From assembly GCA_022824265.1 (NCBI GenBank), contig JAJEAG010000014.1, forward strand, positions 1 to 64,000: a stretch of DNA of 64,000 nt, read 5' to 3'. Origin of the DNA: Candidatus Poribacteria bacterium (GTDB taxonomy: Bacteria; Poribacteria; WGA-4E; WGA-3G). Each line of letters begins with the position of its first letter. The first letter of the stretch is position 1. The position numbers were made by a program, and so were the translations under genes. Below are positions 34,592-43,944 of this stretch, piece by piece. The notes beneath the pieces were generated by a model, which was given only the letters and a program-made list of their open reading frames with translations, was not told where the DNA came from and searched no databases.

Positions 34592-36735
34592 TTTTCTATC
34601 TCAAATAGTGTTTCATCAAGTTCAGCGTTAAACTCTATACTACTGATGCGATTTTCAATGTATGGGTTTCCATTCACTGTCTGCACGATGTGATATGGCA
34701 TTTTTACACCGTTTACATCACGATAGTCGGAGAAGTTTTGTTCTTTATTGAGAGTGACGCCTTGTTCAGTTTCACGAAAGGCATATTTTACGATAAGATG
34801 TGTCTCTTCACTGATAAAGATTTTTAGCATTTCTCCAGAAGGTTGTTGCACAAGTAGAATTGCTGCAGGATTACCTTGTACCTCTTCTGTTCCAGAATAT
34901 TGGACAGGGATTATATTCTGTGCAAGGTTAATTAGGAGTGGGATTGTTTCTCTGAAGACAGAATTATTAAATGACTTTGATATTTCAGGAGGCAATGGCT
35001 GAGTTCCCATACTTGAAACCACATAAACCGTTTTTCCATCAAATACATAACTCATTTTACCCTGAGGTGTCTCGACATCTTGTCGTAATTTGTCTGGAAA
35101 GAGATGAAGGAATTTTACCTGCAAATCTGCTTTGCCAGCAGGTGTATTAACTGTAGAGTTTGATTCTGAAACAGCATTTTTCACAGCAGTCAAATTATCT
35201 AATCCACCGTGTGCATCAACCGCAGCGGCAAGGATTTCCTTTGCCTTAGCGATGTTACTCTCACTTGCTTCAGGTATCGGTTCAGCAGGTGTGGGTTCGG
35301 ATTGTTTTATCTCAATCTCATTCACATCACCGAATTCGCTCAATGGTCTGTCAAAGTTCTCCTGATTACCGACAGTGACGATAGTGAGTGCGTCAGGATG
35401 TAGGTATTTCTGTGCGACATTTTGGACATCTTCTGCAGTGACCTTAGCGATATTGTCTGTGAAGGTTTCAAGGTAACCGGGGGCATATCCGCGGAAATCA
35501 AGCATCATCTGCTGAAAAGCAATTTGTGAACTGCTTTCAAAACCGAATACAAAGGAATTGATAAGTGAATCTTTGGTGCGTTGTAGTTCATCTGATGGTA
35601 CAGGATTTTCTCGTAGATCACGTACAATATCTATAATAAGTGAAATTGCTTCTGCGGTTTTCTCAGTGCGGGTTTGCGAATATGCAAACCATTCACCTGG
35701 ATTCGTATATAAACTTGTCTGCATCAGGCTTCCCACCATGTAGGCAAGACCATGTTTTTCACGTACCTCTGACATTAAACGGGATGTAAAGCCTCCTTCA
35801 CCGAGAATATCATTCATAACGCGTAAGGCGTATATATCAGGGAAATCGGGAGACCTTTTGATACCGTAATGTCCAATCAACATTGTTGTCTGTGGTAGTT
35901 CCTTGTGAATATGGTTGACAGAAGGAATTGGAGTGTTTTCAATAGCAGCTATATTTGGAAATTCAATTTCAGCCTTTACCCACCCATCAAACACATTCTC
36001 AAGTTGAGTAATCAAAGTTTCAGTATCAAAATCACCTGTAATGGAAAGCATAATGTTGTTCGGATGATAGTATTTTGTATGGAATGCCTTAAGATCATCA
36101 ACCGTTATGCTCTCAACGTCTTCTATTTCTGAGTACCATCCGAATGGGTGATCAGTACCGTATAAAATAGCAGAGAAGTTACGCCATGCCAGTTGAATGG
36201 GGTTGTCGTTTCTTCTGCGAATTGATTCAACTGCTTGCTGTTTTCTCAGTTCCAATTTATCTTCACGGAAGGCAGGATTGCGTAAAACATCGGCAAAGAT
36301 TTCCAATCCTTTCTCTATATCTTCAGCCATCGTTGATAGACTGACCGAACCGTATTCGGGAGACATCCCGACTTCCACGGATGCAGCCATAGATTCAAGC
36401 TCTTCGTTTAATGCATCTGGCACTCTTGATTCAGTTCCACCTGTTCGCATGACACTTGCGAATATAGATGCCAAACCGATCTTGTCTATAGGATCGTAAA
36501 TAGTTCCTGTTTTGACGAGTCCGCTAATGTTGAATACTGGTAACTCGTGATCTTCAATTAAATACAAGACCATTCCATTTGACAATGTGTGTTTTTGTGG
36601 AACAGGCGGTTTGAATTTAATTGGTTCAAATACCAAATCTTCATGTGGTTTAGCATAAGTGAACAAAGCGGATGTAAAAAGAAAACAAAAAATTAGGGTA
36701 GATATAATCAGTAGGTGTGTGAATTGTCTGTGCAT
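34588..36735 (-). CDS. M16-family protein without HxxEH (non-catalytic partner) plus C-terminal LolA-like domain
   Basis: A 715-residue exported protein (signal 1-28). Residues ~40-470 form two M16 (insulinase/MPP-type) halves, with LAFHTKYYHPNNIMLSITGDFD-like ends and the R/Y pair of the C-terminal half. Where a peptidase has HxxEH this one reads LASIFASVMRTGG, so it cannot bind zinc there. Residues ~495-715 are an additional domain (AKEILAAAVDAHGG... SYVFDGKTVYVV...) reminiscent of LolA/lipoprotein-carrier-like beta folds. M16 peptidases commonly work as catalytic plus non-catalytic heterodimers; the catalytic partner is the next gene upstream, overlapping by one base. Confidence 0.86.
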   Translation of the reverse strand: MHRQFTHLLIISTLIFCFLFTSALFTYAKPHEDLVFEPIKFKPPVPQKHTLSNGMVLYLIEDHELPVFNISGLVKTGTIYDPIDKIGLASIFASVMRTGGTESRVPDALNEELESMAASVEVGMSPEYGSVSLSTMAEDIEKGLEIFADVLRNPAFREDKLELRKQQAVESIRRRNDNPIQLAWRNFSAILYGTDHPFGWYSEIEDVESITVDDLKAFHTKYYHPNNIMLSITGDFDTETLITQLENVFDGWVKAEIEFPNIAAIENTPIPSVNHIHKELPQTTMLIGHYGIKRSPDFPDIYALRVMNDILGEGGFTSRLMSEVREKHGLAYMVGSLMQTSLYTNPGEWFAYSQTRTEKTAEAISLIIDIVRDLRENPVPSDELQRTKDSLINSFVFGFESSSQIAFQQMMLDFRGYAPGYLETFTDNIAKVTAEDVQNVAQKYLHPDALTIVTVGNQENFDRPLSEFGDVNEIEIKQSEPTPAEPIPEASESNIAKAKEILAAAVDAHGGLDNLTAVKNAVSESNSTVNTPAGKADLQVKFLHLFPDKLRQDVETPQGKMSYVFDGKTVYVVSSMGTQPLPPEISKSFNNSVFRETIPLLINLAQNIIPVQYSGTEEVQGNPAAILLVQQPSGEMLKIFISEETHLIVKYAFRETEQGVTLNKEQNFSDYRDVNGVKMPYHIVQTVNGNPYIENRISSIEFNAELDETLFEIEK

Positions 36736-38252
36736 TATTCAGCTTCCTCCTCGTCAACTATTTCCTCAGGTGGCTCTTCTTTCTTTATCAGCGTTGCAAC
36801 TGTGCGATTACTCTTTGTAAAATAAGTGTTAGCTACTCTCATGATGTCGTCAGTAGTAATTTCATACATTTTTTCACGCCAATCGAGTATGTATCGCCAG
36901 TCCCCTGCGATTCCTTCATAGAATGCAAGTTGATTTGCCATACCGGAATTTGAACTAAGAGCACGAATAAATCCTGCATCAATCTGTTTTAAGATACGTT
37001 TAAACTCCTTGTCTTCAACAGGTTCTGTTTTTAGTTTTTCCAGTTGTGTATAAATAGCATCTTCAACATCTGCAGTTGTATTCGGAGAACGAGGTGTAGC
37101 AGTGACTACAAAGAGATTATTGTATCGTGCTCCTGGGTAACCGTTTATTGAATCAACTGATACAGCAATACCTGTTTCAACGATGTTCTTGTAAAAACGT
37201 GATGTACGTCCATCCGAAAGGATAGCACTTATCATATCAAGTACATAGTCGTCAAAATGTGGAATAGTAGGTTTGTGGAATCCGATCATCATCTGTGGTT
37301 CAGCGTCAAATTCGACTTCAATTCTTCGTTCACCTTCTTGTTCAGGTTCACGAACAGTAACCTCTGCTGGAAGTGGCTGTGACGGTATATCTCCAAAGTA
37401 CTTTTCAATCAATTTAATCGTCTTATCAGGATTAATATCACCGACAATAACCATCACAGAATTATTTGGGGCATAGTGTATCTTAAAAAATTCTTCAGCT
37501 TTTTCGCGGTTAAGCATTGCAATGTCCGAGGGCCATCCGATTATTGGCATTCCATAAGGGTGTGCGGTGAATGCAGCAGCCATAAACTGTTCGTATAGTT
37601 TCCCACCAGGACGTGAATCAACCGCCATCCGACGTTCCTCTTTGACCGCTTCGCGTTCAACATAAAATTGTCTAAGAACTGCATTCTTGAGCCTATCAGA
37701 TTCCAGCATTGCCCATAGTTCTAATTTGTTAGATGGTAATTCCACGGTATATATTGTATAGTCAACTGATGTACCAGCGTTAAATCCGGTGCTACCGTGT
37801 TGTGTGTAAATTTCAGTATATTCACCAGAGACTACCCATTCTTTAGCTGCTTCCTGTTTCACCTTGAGTTGTTCTTCTAATTCCGTGATTTTTTCAGCGT
37901 CTGCTTTTGTGCCTTTTGCACGCTCCATGTCAAGCATATCACCAATTTTATCAATTTCTTCAAGTACAGTCTTCTCTTTACCATAGTCAGTTGTTCCAAT
38001 AGTTTTTGTGCCTTTGAACAGCATGTGTTCAAGCATGTGTGCGATTCCGCGTGAATCATCAGATTCATCCACAGAACCCGCTTTAAAAAGAATGTATGGA
38101 GCAACAGTGGGAGAAGTATGACGTTCTATCATCAAGAGTTTTAAACCGTTAGGGTATGTGTGTTCAACCACTCGGTCTGCGAGGTTTTGGGCTGATGCTA
38201 ATCCGTGTAAAACTACAAGGAACAGGATCAGCATATAACGGATTTTTTTCAT
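36735..38252 (-). CDS. Zinc-dependent M16 peptidase (catalytic subunit)
   Basis: A 505-residue exported protein (signal ending at Ala21). The inverted zinc motif HMLEH is at residues 72-76 in SRGIAHMLEHMLFKG, and the third ligand lies in VEREAVKEERRM some 100 residues on, after an inserted coiled coil (KADAEKITELEEQLKVKQ). The rest has the two-lobed mitochondrial-processing-peptidase fold. It should cleave peptides or misfolded proteins in the periplasm. It is translationally coupled (TAATG) to the zinc-less M16 protein, so a heterodimer is likely. It is the first gene of a three-gene operon ending with an isochorismatase-like hydrolase. Confidence 0.9.
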   Translation of the reverse strand: MKKIRYMLILFLVVLHGLASAQNLADRVVEHTYPNGLKLLMIERHTSPTVAPYILFKAGSVDESDDSRGIAHMLEHMLFKGTKTIGTTDYGKEKTVLEEIDKIGDMLDMERAKGTKADAEKITELEEQLKVKQEAAKEWVVSGEYTEIYTQHGSTGFNAGTSVDYTIYTVELPSNKLELWAMLESDRLKNAVLRQFYVEREAVKEERRMAVDSRPGGKLYEQFMAAAFTAHPYGMPIIGWPSDIAMLNREKAEEFFKIHYAPNNSVMVIVGDINPDKTIKLIEKYFGDIPSQPLPAEVTVREPEQEGERRIEVEFDAEPQMMIGFHKPTIPHFDDYVLDMISAILSDGRTSRFYKNIVETGIAVSVDSINGYPGARYNNLFVVTATPRSPNTTADVEDAIYTQLEKLKTEPVEDKEFKRILKQIDAGFIRALSSNSGMANQLAFYEGIAGDWRYILDWREKMYEITTDDIMRVANTYFTKSNRTVATLIKKEEPPEEIVDEEEAE

Positions 38253-38366
38253 GTTCTCATTTCGGCATTTTCTGTATAAGGGAATGAGATCAATAATGCC
38301 GGTTCCTTTCTATTGTTGTTTTTGATTGTATCATGTGATATTTGGATAGTGTGAATGAACAAGAAG

Positions 38367-38394
38367 AAGCCCCGACAATTTCAATCGGAGCTTG
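38367..38394 (-). terminator. Hairpin after the rubredoxin-like gene
   Basis: aagcc-ccga/tcgg-agctt arms with one mismatch around caatttcaa, just past the stop codon at 38402, followed by a weak T-rich stretch (ttcttcttg on the minus strand). This is a plausible intrinsic terminator. Confidence 0.4.
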
Positions 38395-38401
38395 TAATTC
38401 T

Positions 38402-38659
38402 CTATTCTTTCTGTAGGTCACCGAGTAAACCAACCAATGCAAATCTGATGTGTGATGAAAGTGCAGAATTTTCTGCTCTAAGGTCTGCTCCTTCTTCATC
38501 AGGATACATTACGTGTGCTGCAACTGCACGTTTTACCCACCGTTCTGCACGATCATCATAAGGGATGTATTTTTCTTTAGGTGCGGTGCATGCTGGACAT
38601 TCATCGGGTGGTTCATCTGCTTCTTTCCACAAATAACCGCAAGCTATACATACAAACAT
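38402..38659 (-). CDS. Rubredoxin-like zinc/iron ribbon protein
   Basis: An 85-residue protein. The N-terminus FVCIACGYLWKEADEPPDEC-PAC has Cys4-x2-Cys7 and Cys21-x2-Cys24, the ligand set of the C-terminal rubredoxin of rubrerythrin and of stand-alone rubredoxin-like electron carriers; it binds one iron or zinc. The remaining 60 residues are helical and polar without a diiron motif (no ExxH). The ATG at 38659 is chosen, with aaagga about six bases before; the upstream in-frame start adds fourteen unlikely residues. It stands alone, with its promoter region probably in 38660-38778. Confidence 0.75.
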   Translation of the reverse strand: MFVCIACGYLWKEADEPPDECPACTAPKEKYIPYDDRAERWVKRAVAAHVMYPDEEGADLRAENSALSSHIRFALVGLLGDLQKE

Positions 38660-38778
38660 AGTATTATCCTTTCTTTTATTATACGCAATGAGTGTTAACA
38701 ATCTATAAGAAATAAACCATCAATGTTGGCATTTTAGCAAATATTGTTTGGTAATGCAACGATTTAAATCAAATTGAA

Positions 38779-41700
38779 TTATTGGTTATATGCGTTACCA
38801 ATTTTCAGATCATCTAACGGTTTTCCGTCAACATCTGTAATCCTAAGATAGAAACCCCAACCCAATTCCTCGTTGCATACTTTAACAAGAATGGTGTTTT
38901 TGCCTGCATTGAGTGTAACAGGAATAATGTTATCGTCAATTATTGCCCACCTAAATTGTGGATTCGCATAGACCTCTTTTCCATTTAACCATACCTTCGC
39001 TTGATCATCACTACCAAATCGTAGTTGTACTTCACGTTCATCAGGTGAAGTGACTGTTGTCCATGCATAAGAAACTTGCCAATTTAGGTTTCTACCAAGA
39101 TCAATATATCCGTTGAAGGCATCATCAGTAAACTGTTTCCAACCAATCTGTCCATTTGCACTTTCATATTTTGCTGTAATGTCAATTGGTATAGTATCTT
39201 CAGAGATGTAAGCAGTGTTATATCCGATTCCCGCAGTATTATCAAAAGGACCAAGAGTCATCCATGCATTTTCATGTATGATACCAGTTTGTCGCATCTG
39301 CTCCATTGCTTTATTAGGATCGTTGTTTTTGCTATAGTATTCAGCCATACCAAGAAGAGACATTACGTTGAATGTTGGTTTAGGTGGCGGAGCATTTAGC
39401 AACTCATCAGAAGTTTTAAATTTCAGGTCCTTAATAGGATTACCGATAGAGTCTGTAAGACGTAAATAAAATCCCCACGTCTCTTTTGCATTGCATATCT
39501 TGATAAGGATAGTGTTTTCTCCCTGCTTTAGTGTGACAGGTATAGTATAGCGGTCAAACGATATTCTACCGGTCCTATCATGCCTAAACGCCTGTTTGCC
39601 ATTTAACCAGATTGTCCCTTGGTCATCGCTATCAAACCGGAATGTTATGTCTCGTTCATCAGGGGAAATAACAATTGCCCATACATAGGCTGTGCTCCAA
39701 TCCTTATTGTCACCGAAATTGTAATGTCCGTCCAATTGTACATACTCTGATTTTTTCCAATTGATGAGTCCATGCTTTCCATAGTATTTTGCTGTAGTGT
39801 CAATCTGTGTTGTCTCCTCTGGGATAAAAGCGTTTCGATGACCCATAGTGTCAATGTTGTTAAATGGACCAAGAGTTAGCCAACGCGTTTCTGGGACAAA
39901 ACCTGTTTTTGAAAATAGGTAGTTTTCAACGTTCTTAGCTTTATCATTCTTACTATAATATTGCGTCAGTAATCTGTATGCTAAAGCGCGATTACTTATA
40001 TTTTTTGATGGGATTGAATTCATCAAAGTTTCCAGCATTTGGTAATAACTATCTTTATCTTCTGTATATTTGATTGCGTCTCTGATTCCATCCCAAAAAT
40101 TATCCAATGAAGACTTGCTTGATATGATACTGATACCGTGTAAGTAATAATTTAATGCATCATCGAATTGTCCATTGGCAATATATGTATGACCAAGCAA
40201 TGCGGAATAGTCAGAATTAGAAGCAGTATTCCTCTGAAATGCACGTTTTGCGTATTTAAGTGCAGTTTCTGGAAAAAGTCCTTTTTTAAGCAATGCCTCT
40301 GCAAAATATCGATAAGACCTTGCATTTTCTGTATTGTTTAGTGCTTTCTGCCGAATTTGCAGCCACTCATTGTATGCGATTTTTGATTTGTTCACATCAC
40401 CTATCTTATTGTAGAGGTCACCTAAGAGTTCATGAAGGACAGCACTATTTTCCATAAAGGGTTTTATTTCTTCAAGTACAGCGATAAATTTGTGGTCTTG
40501 TCCTTTGTCAGCATAAAGTTTTGAAATCTCACGAATAGCAGAATCGTAGTTACTTTGTGTCATAGGTGCATCTAATGCACGTCGATATATCGCTTCAGCA
40601 TCCGAAGTCATTCCTTTTCTTATGTATAGTTTTGCTAATTGATCATAATTTTGGAATGAGATAGGATCAAATTCAATTGCAGTTTGATAAGCAGTAATTG
40701 ATTTATCTAAATGTTCTGACTTAGAACTATTGAATATTTTTCGTGTATAACTTTCAAGTTTTGCGTTTCCGATTAGTATTCCATCGTTTTTATTAGGTGA
40801 AGAATCAAAGATATTTCCATCAATCTCTGCATCAAAATTCCAATATCCGACTAAACCGAATTCATCTCCATTCAATTGTTTATTCATATCAGCCTGAATT
40901 TCTGCTTCAGTACGGGGGATGTTCCATACACGCACCTCATCTATTTGTCCGATAAAAGAGGTGTTTTGAACCTGATCTTTGATATGTGTGACTCCTATGC
41001 GTAGCGGTAGATTGCATTTAACAAATCGGTCTTCTCCATTAAAGTGTCTATGACCAGATTCATGTCCATTCACGAATAGTTTCATGTAATCTTTCTTGGC
41101 ATCAATGACACCTGCAATGTGAGTCCATGTATTTAATTTTATGAGACCTGGTGGAGAATAAAGGGATGCATACCCTTCATCTTTAGGTGAGGAAGCGATT
41201 TTGAGTTTTCCATCCGATCTGATAGCAAGGATGTAACTTCGTTGTCTATAATTCTGTTTTTGCTCATCACTTCTGAAGATAATACGTATATAATTGTTTG
41301 GGAATTCGGTAGGTTTTATCCATGCAGACACTGTCACCTGATCCGTAATGTTATCTAAAGACTCGCTGTCTGCCATTTCAACGTAACTCCCATTTCCACT
41401 AAGTGTAAGGGCAGTACCTTCAATAGACTCACCCGTTTCTCGTATCACTACAGGTAGATTTTTATATAGATTTCCAAGTTTTTTGTGCCACTGCGCGTTT
41501 TCTGGTTCCAGTGTTGATAGTTTTTCGTATTGCTCAACAGCCTTCGTAAATTTGTTTGTGTTTTCGTAACTTTTAGCAAGTTTTAAGATAAACTGGGTAT
41601 CGTTGGGATTTTGCTCAACTTTTTTCAGTTGTTCAGGTATCCATTTTTCATATAGATTTGCTGTTTTTGCTATTTTATCCATTTCAGATTCTGCTTGATC

Positions 41701-43299
41701 ACGCATATAGCTACTATCAGAAGCATCTGCCATTTTCTGATATGTTTGATACGCATCTTCATATCGTTTCGTACCGAGATAGCTTTTCCCAAGAATCTGA
41801 TACAGATACTCCAGTTCCCAACTGTTGTCAGATTTCACAGCTTCGGTGACAGCGTCATCAGCGAGTTTTTTTGCTGGTTCATACATTTCATTATTGAGAC
41901 AAATAGTGGCAAGGGCACCGAGAAATGACTCGTCCCTATTTTTGTTGTTGGATCTAAGCGCGTTGTTGGCTTGGTTTAATACAACTTTCACCATATCAGG
42001 TTGGTTACTTTTGTGGAAGGCTGCTGCAGCGAAGTAAAAGCTGCGAACATTGTTCGGTTCTACTTTACTAAGAAGGTGATAGGATTCTGCAGCTCTTTTA
42101 TAGTCGTTATTTTCCCAATAAATCTTTGCAAGCATTTCAATGACATTAGGATTGTCGTCATCCTTTTCTTGTTTACTTTCAAAAAGTGTTTTCAATGCAT
42201 TAAGTTCACCTTGATTTTTGTGTGCGTTTATCAATGTTTTGCGTGCATTATCCCCACTAAGTGTGATATTAATTCCAGATGAACCATAAGATGTAACAAT
42301 CGTTCTTAACCTTGGCTGTTTAGATGCATCGGTTTCGTAGAATTCTAACGCAAGGTCTGTTCTGTCTTGTTTTAGGTATACCTTGAGCAATTCCTCAACG
42401 ACACTATTACGATTATAACTGCTATTGGTCATTTCGAGTGCTTTCTTAAATGAATTTGCTGCTTTTTCAAATTCATTATTATTGAGAAAGTGTCTTGCAA
42501 GTGCTTTTTGCAACTCAAATGTTATTGTACCATCTTCATCCGCCTGCTGCAGTCTCTGTGCTAAATTCTCTTGATAACGATATAGGTTTATTAATTGCCT
42601 TTCAATTTTTTCTCTTTCCCATTCTGATTGAGTATGAATAATAGCCTTCTTCAATGCGTTTTCAGTTGCATCTATGTCATCATCAATGAAATAAAGTTCT
42701 GCGAGTTTGAGATATGTCTCTCTATCAGCATGTCCATATTCAACCGCTTTTTTATAGTTTGTGATCGCAACATCGTCTCTACCTTGTGCGGTCTGAAGTT
42801 TTGCAAGACGTGCATAATGAACACCAACTTCTGGGTCAGTTTGAATATATGTTTGAGCAAGTTCCAACGCTTCGTCGATTTTACCTGCATTTTGAAAACA
42901 TTTAAAAAGTTCATCTTGATAGCTTCTATTCTCTGGTTCGGTATCAAGCAGTTTGATCCAGATTTCAGACGCTTTTTCGTGTAATTTCGAACGGGTGTAA
43001 AGTTCTGCAAGTTTTTTTTGGGAATTTATGTCTTCAGGGAAGGCAATTGTAATTCGTTTGTAGATATCAATTGCTTCATCAATTTGGTCTTTCTTTTCGA
43101 ATTCTTGTGCCATTTTAATGAATTCTTGTGCTACTTCTTGTTTTGCTTCATTGTTATTCTCTTGGGCATCAAGTCCTACAACAAAAGCAACTACAGTGCA
43201 TAACATTAAGATGACTAAAAAGAGAGATGAAATATTTAATTTATTGAGATTATTGCAGTTTTTACTATTTCTTTTACTTCTGTTTTGGATTTTCATCAT
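38779..43299 (-). CDS. Giant exported TPR protein with LamG and two tandem jelly-roll modules
   Basis: About 1,506 residues. A hydrophobic signal region (~27-45) after a basic head directs export. Next come about a dozen TPR units (~60-600; for example EAIDIYKRITIAFPEDINSQKKL, KAVEQYEKLSTLEPENAQWHKKL), a LamG/concanavalin-like domain (~620-830: GTALTLSGNGSYVEMADSES... GLVGYWNFD), then more TPRs. The C-terminus has two ~150-residue modules, each with TLGPFDN/TLGPFNN, SPDERxxxxRFxSDDQ, VWLNGKxV and GFYLRxTD. The TPRs should bind protein, the LamG and jelly rolls sugars; no catalytic residue was found. The start at 43299 uses gagg six bases upstream. The previous gene ends at 43312. Confidence 0.83.
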   Translation of the reverse strand: MMKIQNRSKRNSKNCNNLNKLNISSLFLVILMLCTVVAFVVGLDAQENNNEAKQEVAQEFIKMAQEFEKKDQIDEAIDIYKRITIAFPEDINSQKKLAELYTRSKLHEKASEIWIKLLDTEPENRSYQDELFKCFQNAGKIDEALELAQTYIQTDPEVGVHYARLAKLQTAQGRDDVAITNYKKAVEYGHADRETYLKLAELYFIDDDIDATENALKKAIIHTQSEWEREKIERQLINLYRYQENLAQRLQQADEDGTITFELQKALARHFLNNNEFEKAANSFKKALEMTNSSYNRNSVVEELLKVYLKQDRTDLALEFYETDASKQPRLRTIVTSYGSSGINITLSGDNARKTLINAHKNQGELNALKTLFESKQEKDDDNPNVIEMLAKIYWENNDYKRAAESYHLLSKVEPNNVRSFYFAAAAFHKSNQPDMVKVVLNQANNALRSNNKNRDESFLGALATICLNNEMYEPAKKLADDAVTEAVKSDNSWELEYLYQILGKSYLGTKRYEDAYQTYQKMADASDSSYMRDQAESEMDKIAKTANLYEKWIPEQLKKVEQNPNDTQFILKLAKSYENTNKFTKAVEQYEKLSTLEPENAQWHKKLGNLYKNLPVVIRETGESIEGTALTLSGNGSYVEMADSESLDNITDQVTVSAWIKPTEFPNNYIRIIFRSDEQKQNYRQRSYILAIRSDGKLKIASSPKDEGYASLYSPPGLIKLNTWTHIAGVIDAKKDYMKLFVNGHESGHRHFNGEDRFVKCNLPLRIGVTHIKDQVQNTSFIGQIDEVRVWNIPRTEAEIQADMNKQLNGDEFGLVGYWNFDAEIDGNIFDSSPNKNDGILIGNAKLESYTRKIFNSSKSEHLDKSITAYQTAIEFDPISFQNYDQLAKLYIRKGMTSDAEAIYRRALDAPMTQSNYDSAIREISKLYADKGQDHKFIAVLEEIKPFMENSAVLHELLGDLYNKIGDVNKSKIAYNEWLQIRQKALNNTENARSYRYFAEALLKKGLFPETALKYAKRAFQRNTASNSDYSALLGHTYIANGQFDDALNYYLHGISIISSKSSLDNFWDGIRDAIKYTEDKDSYYQMLETLMNSIPSKNISNRALAYRLLTQYYSKNDKAKNVENYLFSKTGFVPETRWLTLGPFNNIDTMGHRNAFIPEETTQIDTTAKYYGKHGLINWKKSEYVQLDGHYNFGDNKDWSTAYVWAIVISPDERDITFRFDSDDQGTIWLNGKQAFRHDRTGRISFDRYTIPVTLKQGENTILIKICNAKETWGFYLRLTDSIGNPIKDLKFKTSDELLNAPPPKPTFNVMSLLGMAEYYSKNNDPNKAMEQMRQTGIIHENAWMTLGPFDNTAGIGYNTAYISEDTIPIDITAKYESANGQIGWKQFTDDAFNGYIDLGRNLNWQVSYAWTTVTSPDEREVQLRFGSDDQAKVWLNGKEVYANPQFRWAIIDDNIIPVTLNAGKNTILVKVCNEELGWGFYLRITDVDGKPLDDLKIGNAYNQ

Positions 43300-43311
43300 G
43301 ATATTCCTCAT

Positions 43312-43944
43312 CTATTTTTTATGTCGTTTTTGGAATTCTGTGTCGGTGAGTCGCCACCCCATTATATCTTTATTCAGTGGACATTTTTCAACTTTTCCTT
43401 CTTTAACTAACAAAGAGAGAAGTATACGAGTCGTTGGACTTCTCCAATCATACCTTAACTTAGAATTTGCACTTACTCTTCTTTCAGGTGGTCCTGGCAG
43501 TTCAAGACTTTTATAAATAGTGACGTGTTTAATACATTCGTCATTTTTGAGTCGGACTTGATACAACACCTCTAATATTGCTTCTTTTAGATGAGATAAT
43601 CCTATACTGGCTTGTTCGCGTATTTCTTCATTACCTAACTTGTGTCGTTTTTGGAATTCTGTATCGGTGAGTCGCCACCCTTTTACGTCTTCATTTAGTG
43701 GACATTGTTCAACTTTTCCTTCCTCAAGTAGCACTGAGAGAAATATATGAGTCATTATACTTCCCCAATCATACCTTACACTTGTTCTTCTTTCAGGTGT
43801 TCCTGGAAGTTCAAGTCTTTTGTAAACAGTAGCTCGTTTAAGACATTCGTCATTGTTGAGTCTGGCTTGATACAACACCTCTAATATTGCTTCTTTTAGA
43901 TGAGATAATCCTATACTGGCTTGTTCGCGTATTTCTTCATTCAT
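43312..43944 (-). CDS. Two-copy tandem-domain protein, possibly winged-helix
   Basis: A 210-residue protein built of two ~104-residue repeats that are nearly identical: each runs NEEIREQASIGLSHLKEAIL...LELPG-PERR...VEKCPLN-D...GWRLTDTEFQKRHK. The pattern (helical half, then LTDTEFQKR) suggests a winged-helix or tandem HTH module, but I do not recognise a named family. The second repeat has a short insertion (SANSK). The high identity points to a recent internal duplication. Overlap of ATGA with the upstream WD40 gene and direct abutment with the giant TPR gene shows translational coupling. No signal peptide, so it is likely cytoplasmic. Confidence 0.65.
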   Translation of the reverse strand: MNEEIREQASIGLSHLKEAILEVLYQARLNNDECLKRATVYKRLELPGTPERRTSVRYDWGSIMTHIFLSVLLEEGKVEQCPLNEDVKGWRLTDTEFQKRHKLGNEEIREQASIGLSHLKEAILEVLYQVRLKNDECIKHVTIYKSLELPGPPERRVSANSKLRYDWRSPTTRILLSLLVKEGKVEKCPLNKDIMGWRLTDTEFQKRHKK

